Shown here: in pieces, positions 9,501 to 16,662 of the stretch
Layout: every line of letters starts with the position of its first letter
How positions within the stretch are numbered: the first letter of the stretch is position 1
Source of the DNA: Candidatus Aminicenantota bacterium
GTDB taxonomy: Bacteria; Acidobacteriota; Aminicenantia; Aminicenantales; Saccharicenantaceae
Direction: 5' to 3'
Assembly: GCA_014360015.1 (NCBI GenBank)
Contig: JACIYJ010000004.1
Location: 62,001 to 126,000 of the forward strand
Length of the DNA stretch: 64,000 bases
Notes under the pieces: generated by a model
What the model saw: the letters and a program-made list of their open reading frames with translations, nothing else
What the model was told of the DNA's origin: nothing
Database searches by the model: none
Position numbers and translations under genes: made by a program

Positions 9501-9727
9501 TAAAAAGAGTCAGGCCCAAGATGATGACTGTTGGGACTACTTTTGTCGGACTTCTGCCCATAATGTGGGCTCAGGCTCACGAAACCGGAGCTGATGTGAT
9601 GAAGAGGATCGCTGCGCCCATGGTTGGCGGCATCTTCACTTCATTCGTTATGGAGCTCTTGGTTTATCCAGCCATTTACCTTTTATGGAAATGGCACACT
9701 GAAGTAAAAAAAGAAATGGCAATTTAA
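6521..9727 (+). CDS. CusA/CzcA-family heavy-metal RND pump
   Basis: A 1068-residue inner-membrane proton-driven exporter of the HME-RND class. The N-terminus IIEWSARNRFFVF, the PLDAIPDLSD motif shortly after it, the segment GGIAIAIGAMVDATIVLVEN and the C-terminal half beginning near residue 520 (KPVLVVIVAIL) are characteristic and full length. Conserved methionines of Cus-type pumps appear plausible, but substrate (Cu/Ag versus Zn/Co/Cd) cannot be fixed by eye; the following CPH-type ATPase and Met-rich protein favour Cu/Ag. GAGAAGAG before the ATG is the ribosome site. Confidence 0.93.
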   Translation: MIDRIIEWSARNRFFVFIAVVFFVLFSFWCLKKIPLDAIPDLSDTQVIIFSQWDRPPDIIEDQVTYPIVMSLLGAPKVKDIRGFSDYGYSYVYVIFEDGTDVYWARSRVLEYLSKVTPTLPSGVKTEIGPDATGVGWVFQYALVDKSGQHSIEELRAFQDWHLRYALQSVKGVAEVASVGGFVRQYQVILKPEALLAYKIPVKDVVMAIRMSNNDVGARLLEISGREYMVTGRGYLKSTADIEEIVVKHDMNGVPVRIKDLAKVTLGPDIRRGIAELDGQGEVVGGIVVMRYGENALEVIKRVKERLKTIELPPGVEIVTTYDRSDLIQRSINTLKSKLIEEMITVALIILIFLWHFRSALVPIFTLPLAVLLSFIPMYYMKLTSNIMSLGGIAIAIGAMVDATIVLVENTHKRLEHFDPASGLTKEHTIIEALKEVGRPIFFSLLVIAISFMPIFTLEAYEGRLFKPLAYTKNLAMAFAAVVAITVAPALILTLLKKSKVHSEEKHPVSRFLFRIYEPVIRRILKKPVLVVIVAILIVLSTIPVYKKLGSEFMPPLNEGSILYMPTTLPGISVTEASELLQVQDKILKQFPEVERVFGKAGRALTSTDPAPFSMMETTVILKPQNEWRKKPRWYSKVIPEFLQGPFRAIWPDRISWEELIYGPNGLDQALKLPGVVNAWTMPIKARIDMLTTGVRTPVGIKIYGDDLKKLEELGLEIERLLHEVPGTQSVYAERASEGYFVDIKLKREEIARYGLSIEDVQMELMAAVGGENITQTIEGRERYPVNVRYPRELRDDVEKLKNIYISTPTNAQIPLAQLADIELRVGPSMIRDENGRLSSYVYIDVAGRDIGSYVNEIKRILKEKLRLPPGYSLQYSGQYEYLQRVKQRLLLVVPLTFFIIIILLYLNTRSFTKTFIVLLAVPFSLVGAFWLLYLLGYNMSIGVWAGIIALLGVDAETGVIMLLYLDVAYNEMKKKGLMKGLNDLKEAIVNGAVKRVRPKMMTVGTTFVGLLPIMWAQAHETGADVMKRIAAPMVGGIFTSFVMELLVYPAIYLLWKWHTEVKKEMAI

Positions 9728-9742
9728 TAAAGGAGGCAAAAA

Positions 9743-12025
9743 ATGAGTAACCACAGCGACCACCGACATGATTCTGAGAGCGGTCATAATGCTGACCATC
9801 TGGATGATAGGGACCGCGATCATGATACTGGCCATCAGCATGATACTGAGCATCAGCATCATGTCGGTCATCCTGAAAGCCCGGCTCACGAGAATCATAT
9901 GAGCCACACCGACCATGACCACCATGCCGGGCAGACCTATGAGGGACAGAAAACGCACCTTCATGATGCCCACGACGCACACGTCCAGGCCACTGATGCT
10001 TGCGCCCCCCACGCTCATGCCGACCACACTAACCACACCCGCCACGCTGAACACGGCTATCACGATCACCACGGTCACCACGACCACAGCCACCACATAG
10101 AGGCTTTCCGGAAAAGGTTCTGGATTTCTTTGCTCCTGACTGTGCCAGTGCTTTTCCTTTCAGAGATGATTCAGATGTGGGTCGGTTTCAAGGTCAGGAT
10201 TCCATTTCATCAATATATCCTGTTCGGGCTTTCCTCTTTAATTTATTTTTACGGCGGCTGGCCGTTTCTAAAGGGTGCACTCGAGGAGCTCAAGAAGAAA
10301 CAACCAGGGATGATGACTTTGATCGGGACAGCTATATCCACCGCTTTTATCTATTCCAGCGGCACGGTTTTTTTCATCAGGGGAAAAGACTTTTTCTGGG
10401 AACTGGCTACTCTGATTGACATTATGCTTTTGGGACACTGGCTTGAAGCCAAAAGTGTTCTCGGTGCTTCCCGGGCTCTTGAAGAGCTGGTCAAAATTAT
10501 GCCCACCAAGGCCCATCTTCTTAAAAACGGCGAGGTGGTAGATGTGCCGGTAGCCGAGCTAAAAAAAGGCGACTGGGTTCTGGTTAGACCGGGCGAGAAA
10601 ATTCCCTCTGATGGAATAGTTGCTGAAGGCGAAAGCTTTGTTAATGAGGCTCTGTTAACCGGCGAATCGAAACCTGTTCACAAAGCCAAGGGCCATAAAG
10701 TGATCGGCGGCTCGATAAACGGAGATGGGGTTCTCCAGATAACCATAGAAAAAACCGGCGAAGAAACTTACTTAGCTCAGGTAGTCAAACTCGTCAGACA
10801 GGCTCAGGAAAGTCGCTCCAGAACTCAGGACTTAGCCAACAGGTCAGCGGCCTTCCTTTTCTATGTAGCCTTAGTCGCTGGAATTATTTCCTTCAGCGTC
10901 TGGAGTATTTTGAAATCCCCGGATTTTGCTTTGGAAAGGGCGGTTACTGTACTGGTCATCGCCTGTCCACACGCTCTTGGCCTGGCCATACCTTTAGTAG
11001 TAGCCATCTCTACTTCCATCACTGCCAGAAGCGGAATCCTCATTCGGGATAGAAGAGCCTTTGAAGCGGTCAAGGACATCGACGCTGTGGTCTTTGACAA
11101 GACGGGCACCCTCACTGAAGGCCAGTTTGGTGTGAGCGAAGTGGTGACTTTATCTTCTGAAGACGAGCTTTTGAGGCTAACAGCCGCGGTAGAAATCAAT
11201 TCTGAACACGTCATCGCCAGAGCCATCGTAGCCTACGCCCAAAAAAGAGGCTTAAGTCTACCACAAGCAAGTGAGTTCAGAGCTATTCCTGGGAAAGGAG
11301 CCAGTGCGGTGGTGGAAGGGAAAGAAGTTTACGTTGGTGGCCCCAATCTGCTTAAAGAATTAAAGATTGAACTGGAAGATGAGCAGCTAAAAAGAATTAT
11401 GGACAAAGGCCAGACCGCAGTCTTGGTTATTGTCGACGGAAAACCGCTGGGAGCAGTAATACTTGCAGACCGAATCAGACCAGAATCTTTCGAGGCCATT
11501 AAAAAATTAAAGCAAATGAAGGTCAAAGTGTTTATGTTGACTGGAGATTCTGAAGAAGTGGCCAGGTCGGTTTCAGAAGAACTGGGGATTGATGACTATT
11601 TTTCTCAGGTTCTGCCTCATGAAAAAGCTGAAAAAATCAATTTGCTGCGGGAGAGGGGTTATAAAGTGGCTATGGTCGGCGATGGCGTAAACGATGCTCC
11701 GGCTCTGGCTACGGCTGATGTGGGCATTGCCATAGGCGCGGGTACAGATGTAGCCATAGAAAGCGCCGACCTTATTCTGGTCAAAAATGATCCGGCTGAT
11801 GTGGTAAAAATCATCAACCTTTCAAGGAAGACTTTCTCCAAGATGGTTCAGAATTTATGGTGGGCTGCCGGCTATAACATAATCGCCATACCTCTGGCTG
11901 CAGGGATTCTTTATTACCGCGGTATTCTGATTAACCCAGCTCTGGGAGCAGTTTTAATGTCCCTGAGCACGATAATTGTGGCTTTAAATAGCCAGACTTT
12001 AAGGCGAGAAATGGAGGGGACATGA
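9743..12025 (+). CDS. CopB-type (P1B-3, CPH) copper/silver P-type ATPase
   Basis: A 760-residue P1B ATPase. Residues 1-118 are an extreme His/Asp-rich metal-binding tail with no Cys-based HMA domain. Then come TGES (306-309, actuator), the transmembrane CPH motif (C408-P-H410), the phosphorylation loop DKTG (452-455) and GDGVNDAP in the hinge. CPH in place of CPC is the mark of the CopB group, which moves Cu(II) or Ag(I). AGGAGG precedes the ATG and the gene follows the RND pump by 15 bp. The last codons and stop (GAG GGG ACA TGA) coincide with a GGGGACATGATA string like the start of the class III repeats. Confidence 0.93.
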   Translation: MSNHSDHRHDSESGHNADHLDDRDRDHDTGHQHDTEHQHHVGHPESPAHENHMSHTDHDHHAGQTYEGQKTHLHDAHDAHVQATDACAPHAHADHTNHTRHAEHGYHDHHGHHDHSHHIEAFRKRFWISLLLTVPVLFLSEMIQMWVGFKVRIPFHQYILFGLSSLIYFYGGWPFLKGALEELKKKQPGMMTLIGTAISTAFIYSSGTVFFIRGKDFFWELATLIDIMLLGHWLEAKSVLGASRALEELVKIMPTKAHLLKNGEVVDVPVAELKKGDWVLVRPGEKIPSDGIVAEGESFVNEALLTGESKPVHKAKGHKVIGGSINGDGVLQITIEKTGEETYLAQVVKLVRQAQESRSRTQDLANRSAAFLFYVALVAGIISFSVWSILKSPDFALERAVTVLVIACPHALGLAIPLVVAISTSITARSGILIRDRRAFEAVKDIDAVVFDKTGTLTEGQFGVSEVVTLSSEDELLRLTAAVEINSEHVIARAIVAYAQKRGLSLPQASEFRAIPGKGASAVVEGKEVYVGGPNLLKELKIELEDEQLKRIMDKGQTAVLVIVDGKPLGAVILADRIRPESFEAIKKLKQMKVKVFMLTGDSEEVARSVSEELGIDDYFSQVLPHEKAEKINLLRERGYKVAMVGDGVNDAPALATADVGIAIGAGTDVAIESADLILVKNDPADVVKIINLSRKTFSKMVQNLWWAAGYNIIAIPLAAGILYYRGILINPALGAVLMSLSTIIVALNSQTLRREMEGT

Positions 12026-12035
12026 TAAAAAAAAT

Positions 12036-12056
12036 GGGGACGTGTACATCTGTCCC
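12036..12056. repeat. Class I palindromic repeat after the ATPase gene
   Basis: GGGGACGTGTACATCTGTCCC, the same unit as at 1215 and 14476, placed 10 bp after the ATPase stop and followed by a second short GGGGAC word. It separates the ATPase from the YHS gene. Confidence 0.8.
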
Positions 12057-12141
12057 GTATCGAAGGGGACGTTTCAATGGGGAGGAATAAAAATCAAAGA
12101 TGGCAGAAATATTTCTGCCGCTAATCTAAAGGAGGTTAGCT

Positions 12142-12870
12142 ATGAGGAATTACTTAATTTTAGGTTTGGTTCTGCTGGTTGCAGGCGGGCTGGTTGCCTA
12201 TGTCTTCAGCCAGGAGGAAGTCAAGGACCCGGTCTGCGGGATGAAAATGAAGGCAGCTGAGGCCAAGTTCAAGTCCGAGTATGCCGGCAAGACTTATTAT
12301 TTTTGCTCGGCCGATTGCAAAGCTAAATTTGACCAGGGACCAGAAAAATATGTCGGTCAGAAAGACAAAGAAATGAGCGCCGGAATGAAGTCGGGAATGC
12401 AGGCGGGTATGAAATGCGAAGAGAAAATGGGAATGATGTCAAAAATGAAGCCGGAGATGGTGTGTTGCGCAATGAAGGGTGAGATGATGAAAGAAGTGAA
12501 GATGGAGAGAAAAGATACGCCGGATGGTCAGATTATCACGATGACCTCAACCAATCCCGAGGTGGTAAAAAAGCTCCAGGAAATGGCAAAGCAATGCCAG
12601 GAAGGCAAGATGTCCTGCCAGCGAAAGGAGATGATGGGAGATAAGATGGAAAAGAAAGACGGGATGACAGGAGATAAAGAAAAAAAAGAGATGATGGCTG
12701 GCCATGAAAATATGGGAAAAATGGAACATATGGAACATGCTGGCCATGCTGGCGACAAAGGACACGGCGCAATGATGGAGGAAGGCTGCTGTCTGATGCA
12801 CAACAAGAATTACACCAGCACAGTAACCAACATCGAAAATGGAGTGAGAATAGAAATCAAAAAGAAGTAG
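12142..12870 (+). CDS. YHS-domain, Met/His-rich metal-binding protein
   Basis: A 242-residue protein. An N-terminal hydrophobic anchor (about residues 4-23) is followed by a YHS domain (about 28-70; DPVCGMKM and YYFCSADCKAKF supply the cysteines), the module often tied to copper enzymes and chaperones. The rest is dominated by Met, Lys and His (runs such as MKSGMQAGMKCEEKMGMMSKM split over 375-450 nt of the gene), resembling periplasmic Cu/Ag sponge proteins such as SilE or CusF-like methionine clusters. AAAGGAGGT is a strong ribosome site. It likely buffers metal outside the membrane for the pumps. A function beyond metal binding is not shown. Confidence 0.8.
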   Translation: MRNYLILGLVLLVAGGLVAYVFSQEEVKDPVCGMKMKAAEAKFKSEYAGKTYYFCSADCKAKFDQGPEKYVGQKDKEMSAGMKSGMQAGMKCEEKMGMMSKMKPEMVCCAMKGEMMKEVKMERKDTPDGQIITMTSTNPEVVKKLQEMAKQCQEGKMSCQRKEMMGDKMEKKDGMTGDKEKKEMMAGHENMGKMEHMEHAGHAGDKGHGAMMEEGCCLMHNKNYTSTVTNIENGVRIEIKKK

Positions 12871-12912
12871 AAGTAGGGATGAGGGGACATGGTGGGGACG
12901 GGAAGCTTTTCC

Positions 12913-12982
12913 GGGGACATGAAACGCTTTCCTATTCAATCTTTTACTCATCTATTCCAATAGAAAACGGTTCGTGTCCCCC
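12913..12982. repeat. Class III hairpin repeat, copy 3
   Basis: GGGGACATGAAACGCTTTCC pairs imperfectly with GAAAACGGTTCGTGTCCCC across TCAATCTTTTACTCATCTATTC. With neighbouring GGGGAC words and the class II unit at 13028 it fills the space between the convergent YHS and ATPase genes. Confidence 0.75.
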
Positions 12983-13027
12983 GTTTCTGGAGTGTCCCCC
13001 CATTCCCTGTGCCTCTTATCATTGAAT

Positions 13028-13057
13028 AAAAAAATCAGGAAACGCGTAGGACGTCCC
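13028..13057 (-). repeat. Class II repeat that supplies the ATPase stop codon
   Basis: On the minus strand GGGAC-GTCCTACGCG-TTTCCTGATTTTT. The TGA inside TTTCCTGATT is the stop codon of the AAA ATPase gene, and the preceding bases encode its last residues DVLRVS. Confidence 0.85.
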
Positions 13058-14384
13058 TCAGGAGCCATTTCCAGGCCGGCACAAGCTTTATTTTTTTCTT
13101 CTCTATTACTTCTTCATCTTCATAATCCATGGTCACCACGCTTAAATTATCACATTTTAGCTTCTGAGACGCAGCTATCAGCGGCTTTACCTCTCTTTCT
13201 TTTACCCCGGGTCCAGAAAGCTCCGCACATACCTGGATTAGCTCCATCACCCGCCCTCTCTCGGTCACCACAAAATCAACCTCTTTCTTATTTGAATCTC
13301 TCCAGAAAAACACATCGAGTAACGGATTTATTGCCTTCTGCTGCATTAGGCCAAGGAACACCAGATTCTCAAGGCTCTTTCCAGCATCCTGACTATGCCT
13401 GTGACCAAACACTTCTCTCAAGCCCAGGTCCACAATGTAGCATTTCCGCGGGCTGAGGGCCTGTTCTTTAAGTGAAAAAGAAAACCTTTTCAGCAGGAAA
13501 AAAAGCCGCGAATCTTCGAGATAATCCAGGTAATTGATCACTGTTCTTTTGGTAATGGGATAAGCCTGCTTAATCCATCGGAAAAAAGCGCTTACCGAAA
13601 AAAGCGAAGAAACATTCGTCGCTAAGTATTTCACCAACTCTCTCATAACAGCCTGATTTCTAATCTCATAGCGTTCCACCAGGTCTTTCAAAAACATCGT
13701 TTCCACATAACTTTTCAGTATTCTCAATTTAAGCTCGGCCGATTCGGTCAGGACAACTTCTGGAAAACCACCGTAATTTAAGTATTCTTCAAAGGCTTTC
13801 AGGATGGAAAACCGAGTACCCGAGTATAACGCCAGTTCATTTACCTCAATTTCTTTGGCTTGCAAAATTTCTCTGAAGGAAAATGGAAATAATTCAAAAG
13901 TCAAAGCTCGTCCCCGAAGCTGGGTAGCAATTTCATAACCAAGAAGCCTGGATGAAGAGCCGGTTATAAAGATTAAAAATTTCCCGGTGTCATAAAGACG
14001 TCGAACGCCAATTTCCCAATTCTTTACCACCTGAATTTCATCAAGGAAGAGATAGGCCTTGGCCGTGTCGAGCTCAGGATAAAGCTCAGGGTAAAGTTCA
14101 CGATATGAGTCCAATATAACCTCAAAACTCTTAGCCTCAAAGGGAAGCAAACGCGGGTCTTCAAAGTTGACGTAAACTATTTTTTCGCGAGCGACTCCTT
14201 TTGATAATAGCTCCTTGGCCAGCCAGAATAACAGGAAGGTTTTTCCGCTCCGTCGGGGCCCCACTATGGCAATTATCTTGTTAACCGAGAGAGGGATATG
14301 AATGGTCCTGGGCAACACCTCTGGCAGCTCGGTTGTCTGCCACTCCCTGATGAGCTCTTTCATTAATCTTTTTTCTATTTTCAT
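13035..14384 (-). CDS. AAA_14/DUF4143-family ATPase
   Basis: A 449-residue P-loop ATPase of the large AAA/DUF4143 group common in anaerobes and archaea. Walker A is GPRRSGKT (about residues 37-44) and Walker B is YLFLDEIQ. The C-terminal DUF4143 half contains a FFWRDSNKKEVDFVV stretch that resembles a nuclease-like DxxxKEVDF core. The physiological role of the family is unsettled. GGAGG lies a few bases upstream of the ATG, behind two dyads at 14397-14451 that look like operator sites. The last six residues and stop derive from a dispersed repeat. Confidence 0.85.
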   Translation of the reverse strand: MKIEKRLMKELIREWQTTELPEVLPRTIHIPLSVNKIIAIVGPRRSGKTFLLFWLAKELLSKGVAREKIVYVNFEDPRLLPFEAKSFEVILDSYRELYPELYPELDTAKAYLFLDEIQVVKNWEIGVRRLYDTGKFLIFITGSSSRLLGYEIATQLRGRALTFELFPFSFREILQAKEIEVNELALYSGTRFSILKAFEEYLNYGGFPEVVLTESAELKLRILKSYVETMFLKDLVERYEIRNQAVMRELVKYLATNVSSLFSVSAFFRWIKQAYPITKRTVINYLDYLEDSRLFFLLKRFSFSLKEQALSPRKCYIVDLGLREVFGHRHSQDAGKSLENLVFLGLMQQKAINPLLDVFFWRDSNKKEVDFVVTERGRVMELIQVCAELSGPGVKEREVKPLIAASQKLKCDNLSVVTMDYEDEEVIEKKKIKLVPAWKWLLRDVLRVS

Positions 14385-14396
14385 ACAGCCTCCATA

Positions 14397-14418
14397 TTGG
14401 TACTATATAGGGAACCAA
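14397..14418. promoter_or_regulatory. Candidate operator dyad upstream of the DUF4143 ATPase
   Basis: TTGGTACTATATAGGGAACC plus AA: the outer TTGGT/ACCAA arms and the centre CTATATAG are palindromic. A related, less perfect copy (TGGTATCATATAGGGTACTA) lies at 14432-14451. Both fall within 70 bp of the gene start. No cognate regulator is identified. Confidence 0.5.
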
Positions 14419-14431
14419 ATTGGCAATAAAA

Positions 14432-14451
14432 TGGTATCATATAGGGTACTA
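14432..14451. promoter_or_regulatory. Second, degenerate copy of the operator-like dyad
   Basis: Shares the ATATAGGG core and the TGGTA/TACTA flanks with the dyad at 14397. Spacing between centres is about 34 bp, near three helical turns. Confidence 0.4.
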
Positions 14452-14475
14452 TAAATCAATATAACGATTTTAAAA

Positions 14476-14646
14476 GGGTGACGTGTACATCTGTCCCTCC
14501 CTTTTGCCTTTCATAACTTATTCATAATAAATAAGATAAATTTTGGAAGGGGACAGGGACCCCTATCCCCTTCTTATATCTTCTTGTATCCTCTTGTATA
14601 TCAACAAGTTACAAAATTAGATTTGGTGCACGAGTAACACGTTCCC
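14476..14646. repeat. Composite repeat element, copy 2 (about 170 bp)
   Basis: Repeats the block at 19-178 in order: a GACGTGTACATCTGTCCC palindrome, TTCATAATAAATAAGATAA filler, a second palindrome (GGGGACAGGGACCCCTATCC), TATCAACAAGTTACAAAATTA filler and an inverted end (GGTGCACGAGTAACACGTTC). Differences are scattered substitutions and a short TATCC...TTGTAT insertion. Confidence 0.85.
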
Positions 14647-14655
14647 ATCTTTGAC

Positions 14656-14725
14656 GGGGGCATGAAGCCCTTTGCTGATCAATCGTTTTGTTATCCATTC
14701 TATCTGAAAAGGATTCGTGTCCCCC
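14656..14725. repeat. Class III hairpin repeat, copy 4
   Basis: GGGGGCATGAAGCCCTTTGC faces GAAAAGGATTCGTGTCCCCC with weaker pairing than the other copies. The loop words GATCAATCG and CATTCTATC keep the family pattern. Confidence 0.65.
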
Positions 14726-14744
14726 GTTTCTGGTGCCTCTCGCC

Positions 14745-14810
14745 AAAAAAATCAGGAAACGCGTAGCACGTCCCCCGTTTCTCTCGAAACGCGTAGCACG
14801 TCCCCCGTTT
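14745..14810 (-). repeat. Two adjacent class II repeats upstream of murJ
   Basis: ATCAGGAAACGCGTAGCACG-TCCCCCGTTTCTCTC is followed at once by a second GAAACGCGTAGCACGTCCC unit, a partial tandem duplication. The word CTCTCATTTTATCTCACCC after it recurs near 38511 as CTCTCATTTCATCTCACCC. Confidence 0.8.
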
Positions 14811-14901
14811 CTCTCATTTTATCTCACCCGTGTTTTTTGGTAGAATACTTCCCTTAAATTAATTCAGGTGTAATTTGATACCGGTGGTGGGATAAGGTAG
14901 G

Positions 14902-16491
14902 ATGGATATTCCGGGCGTTCTAAAAAGACAGACGGTGACTCAGGCCGCGGTGCTGATTGCCGTCATTTCATTTATAAGCAAATTCTTCGGCTTTTTTCGG
15001 GAAGTTCTGGTAGCCAAATATTTCGGTGCAACTGGCACCACTGATGCCTTTCTGGTGGCTCTGATTATTCCGCTCTCGATTCTTGGTCTTTTCTCTGGGG
15101 GGTTTAATACGCTCATCATTCCCTTTTATTTAGAGAAAAAAGCTCAAGGCACCGAAGCAGCCAGAAAATTTGTCAACTCAGCTTTTACCGTCTGGGGCAC
15201 AATTTTCCTGGCCGTCTCCCTGCTCATCTTCATCTTCGCTCCCGCCTGTGTCCGAATAATCGCCTATGGCTTTAAGGGCGAGCGCTTCGACCTGGCCGTC
15301 ACCTTAACCCGCTATCTTATCATTTCTGGCCTCTTCACTGTTCTGACAGGTATGTTCACCGGGCTTTTCCAGGCTGAAAAGCAATTCTTCTTCCCGATAT
15401 TCGTGACTTTTCTCGGCAACGCCTCTTTGGTCCTATCTCTCTTTTTCCTCCATCGCTACCTTGGCCTCCACAGCTGGACAGTCGGCCAGCTGCTTAATGC
15501 CTCAATCGCCTTTTTGACTATGTCCTTTGTCCTCTACTGGCGCTATAAGTTTTTCCACTCTTTAAGCTACCGCCAGATTGATTGGAAAGAAATCCGCCAG
15601 TTTGCTCTTTTGCTGATGCCATTAGTAATTTCTGGCGGCATATCTATGCTGAACCAGATTGTTGATAAAACAATTGCCTCAGGCCTCGATCCTGGCTCAA
15701 TTGCTGCCCTTAATTTTGCCCAGAGAGTCTGGAATATTCCCATCAGCCTCCTGGCAGTCCCTATCGCCACCGCCATTTTCCCCACTTTTTCCGAGCTGGC
15801 TCTTAATGGCTCAGCCCGCCGTGAATATGAAGAGCGTCTCAACAAAACCATCAGCGTCTCTTTTTACCTCATCATCCCTTCTTCCTTCTTTCTCTTTTTC
15901 CTGGCTCAGCCCATTGTGCGCCTGTTTTTTGAGCGCGGCGCCTTCGACCCGAAAGCCACAGCCCTCACAGCCCTTGTCGTCCAGATGTATGTCATCGGCC
16001 TGTTCGGCCATGCCACCTCGCCCATCCTGGCCAGAGTGTTTTATTCATTCAAAAATACGGCTACCCCACTCATCATCGGTGCCATCTGCGTCGGCCTGAA
16101 CATCGTCCTCAACATAATTTTATCCAGATTGATGGGCGCCGCTGGCATCGCCTTAGCCACTTCTATTGTGATGATTTTAAACTTTATTCTTTATAGCCTT
16201 TTCTTAAAAAAATATCTAAATCCTTTTTCCCGCGGCCTGGCTTTTGAGTCCATAAAGATTTTCCTGAGCGCAATTCCCATCGGACTTATTTGCTATTTTT
16301 CTCTGCCTTATTTTCAGAACGCCTCGGCCTCTACTCTTCATGGCTTTATTTCTTTGGCCATCAAAGTCGCTATAGTTGCCCTGCTCTCGGTTGTCCCCTA
16401 CTTTGGCCTGAGCTATCTCTTCAAACTCGAATCCTTCGCCTTCCTCAAATCTTATGCCATCAGTTCTGTTAAAAAATTAGCCCGAAAATAA
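14902..16491 (+). CDS. murJ: MurJ/MviN lipid II flippase
   Basis: A 529-residue polytopic protein of the MOP superfamily with about 14 membrane segments. The N-terminal signature (SFISKFFGFFREVLVAKYFG, TDAFLVALIIP) and length fit MurJ. It moves undecaprenyl-linked precursor across the inner membrane. As no Wzx-type flippase is found in the polysaccharide island, a MurJ-type protein could also serve surface glycan export, and a second truncated MurJ-like fragment sits at the island's right end. AAGGTAGG before the ATG is the ribosome site. The convergent dehydratase gene ends 141 bp downstream. Confidence 0.92.
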   Translation: MDIPGVLKRQTVTQAAVLIAVISFISKFFGFFREVLVAKYFGATGTTDAFLVALIIPLSILGLFSGGFNTLIIPFYLEKKAQGTEAARKFVNSAFTVWGTIFLAVSLLIFIFAPACVRIIAYGFKGERFDLAVTLTRYLIISGLFTVLTGMFTGLFQAEKQFFFPIFVTFLGNASLVLSLFFLHRYLGLHSWTVGQLLNASIAFLTMSFVLYWRYKFFHSLSYRQIDWKEIRQFALLLMPLVISGGISMLNQIVDKTIASGLDPGSIAALNFAQRVWNIPISLLAVPIATAIFPTFSELALNGSARREYEERLNKTISVSFYLIIPSSFFLFFLAQPIVRLFFERGAFDPKATALTALVVQMYVIGLFGHATSPILARVFYSFKNTATPLIIGAICVGLNIVLNIILSRLMGAAGIALATSIVMILNFILYSLFLKKYLNPFSRGLAFESIKIFLSAIPIGLICYFSLPYFQNASASTLHGFISLAIKVAIVALLSVVPYFGLSYLFKLESFAFLKSYAISSVKKLARK

Positions 16492-16495
16492 AAAA

Positions 16496-16566
16496 GGGGG
16501 ACATGAACTATTTTTCTGCCCAATCCTGCGATCCTTTATTCTGGCAGAAAATAGTTCGCGTCCCCC
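16496..16566. repeat. Class III hairpin repeat, copy 5 (best paired)
   Basis: GGGGGACATGAACTATTTTT pairs with GAAAATAGTTCGCGTCCCCC with few mismatches. It starts 4 bp after the murJ stop, so it could also act as a transcript 3'-end hairpin, though no U-tract follows. Confidence 0.85.
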
Positions 16567-16601
16567 GTCCTTGTCCCCCGTTCCTTCTTTTCTCTTTTTC
16601 C

Positions 16602-16662
16602 GGGGACAGATGTACACGTCCCCAGTTAAAAATCAGGAAATATGTAGGGCGTCCCCCTTTTT
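16602..16662. repeat. Class I palindrome and class II unit at the 3' end of the dehydratase gene
   Basis: GGGGACAGATGTACACGTCC (16602-16623) is followed by a minus-strand class II unit (about 16627-16662, GGGGGAC-GCCCTACATA-TTTCCTGATTTTT). The TGA of the latter is the stop codon of the dehydratase gene. Confidence 0.85.

Noticed and set aside
9648..10096. Minus-strand frames over the start of the CopB-type gene
   Set aside because: Antisense of the His/Asp codons of the metal-binding tail; no independent support.
12974..13456. 160-residue plus-strand frame
   Set aside because: Low-complexity shadow of the AAA ATPase gene on the other strand; no ribosome site or family match.
16496..16566. 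Intrinsic terminator after murJ
   Set aside because: A strong hairpin is present but no T-run follows, and the same unit occurs away from gene ends; it is better called a repeat, although it may still affect the transcript end.
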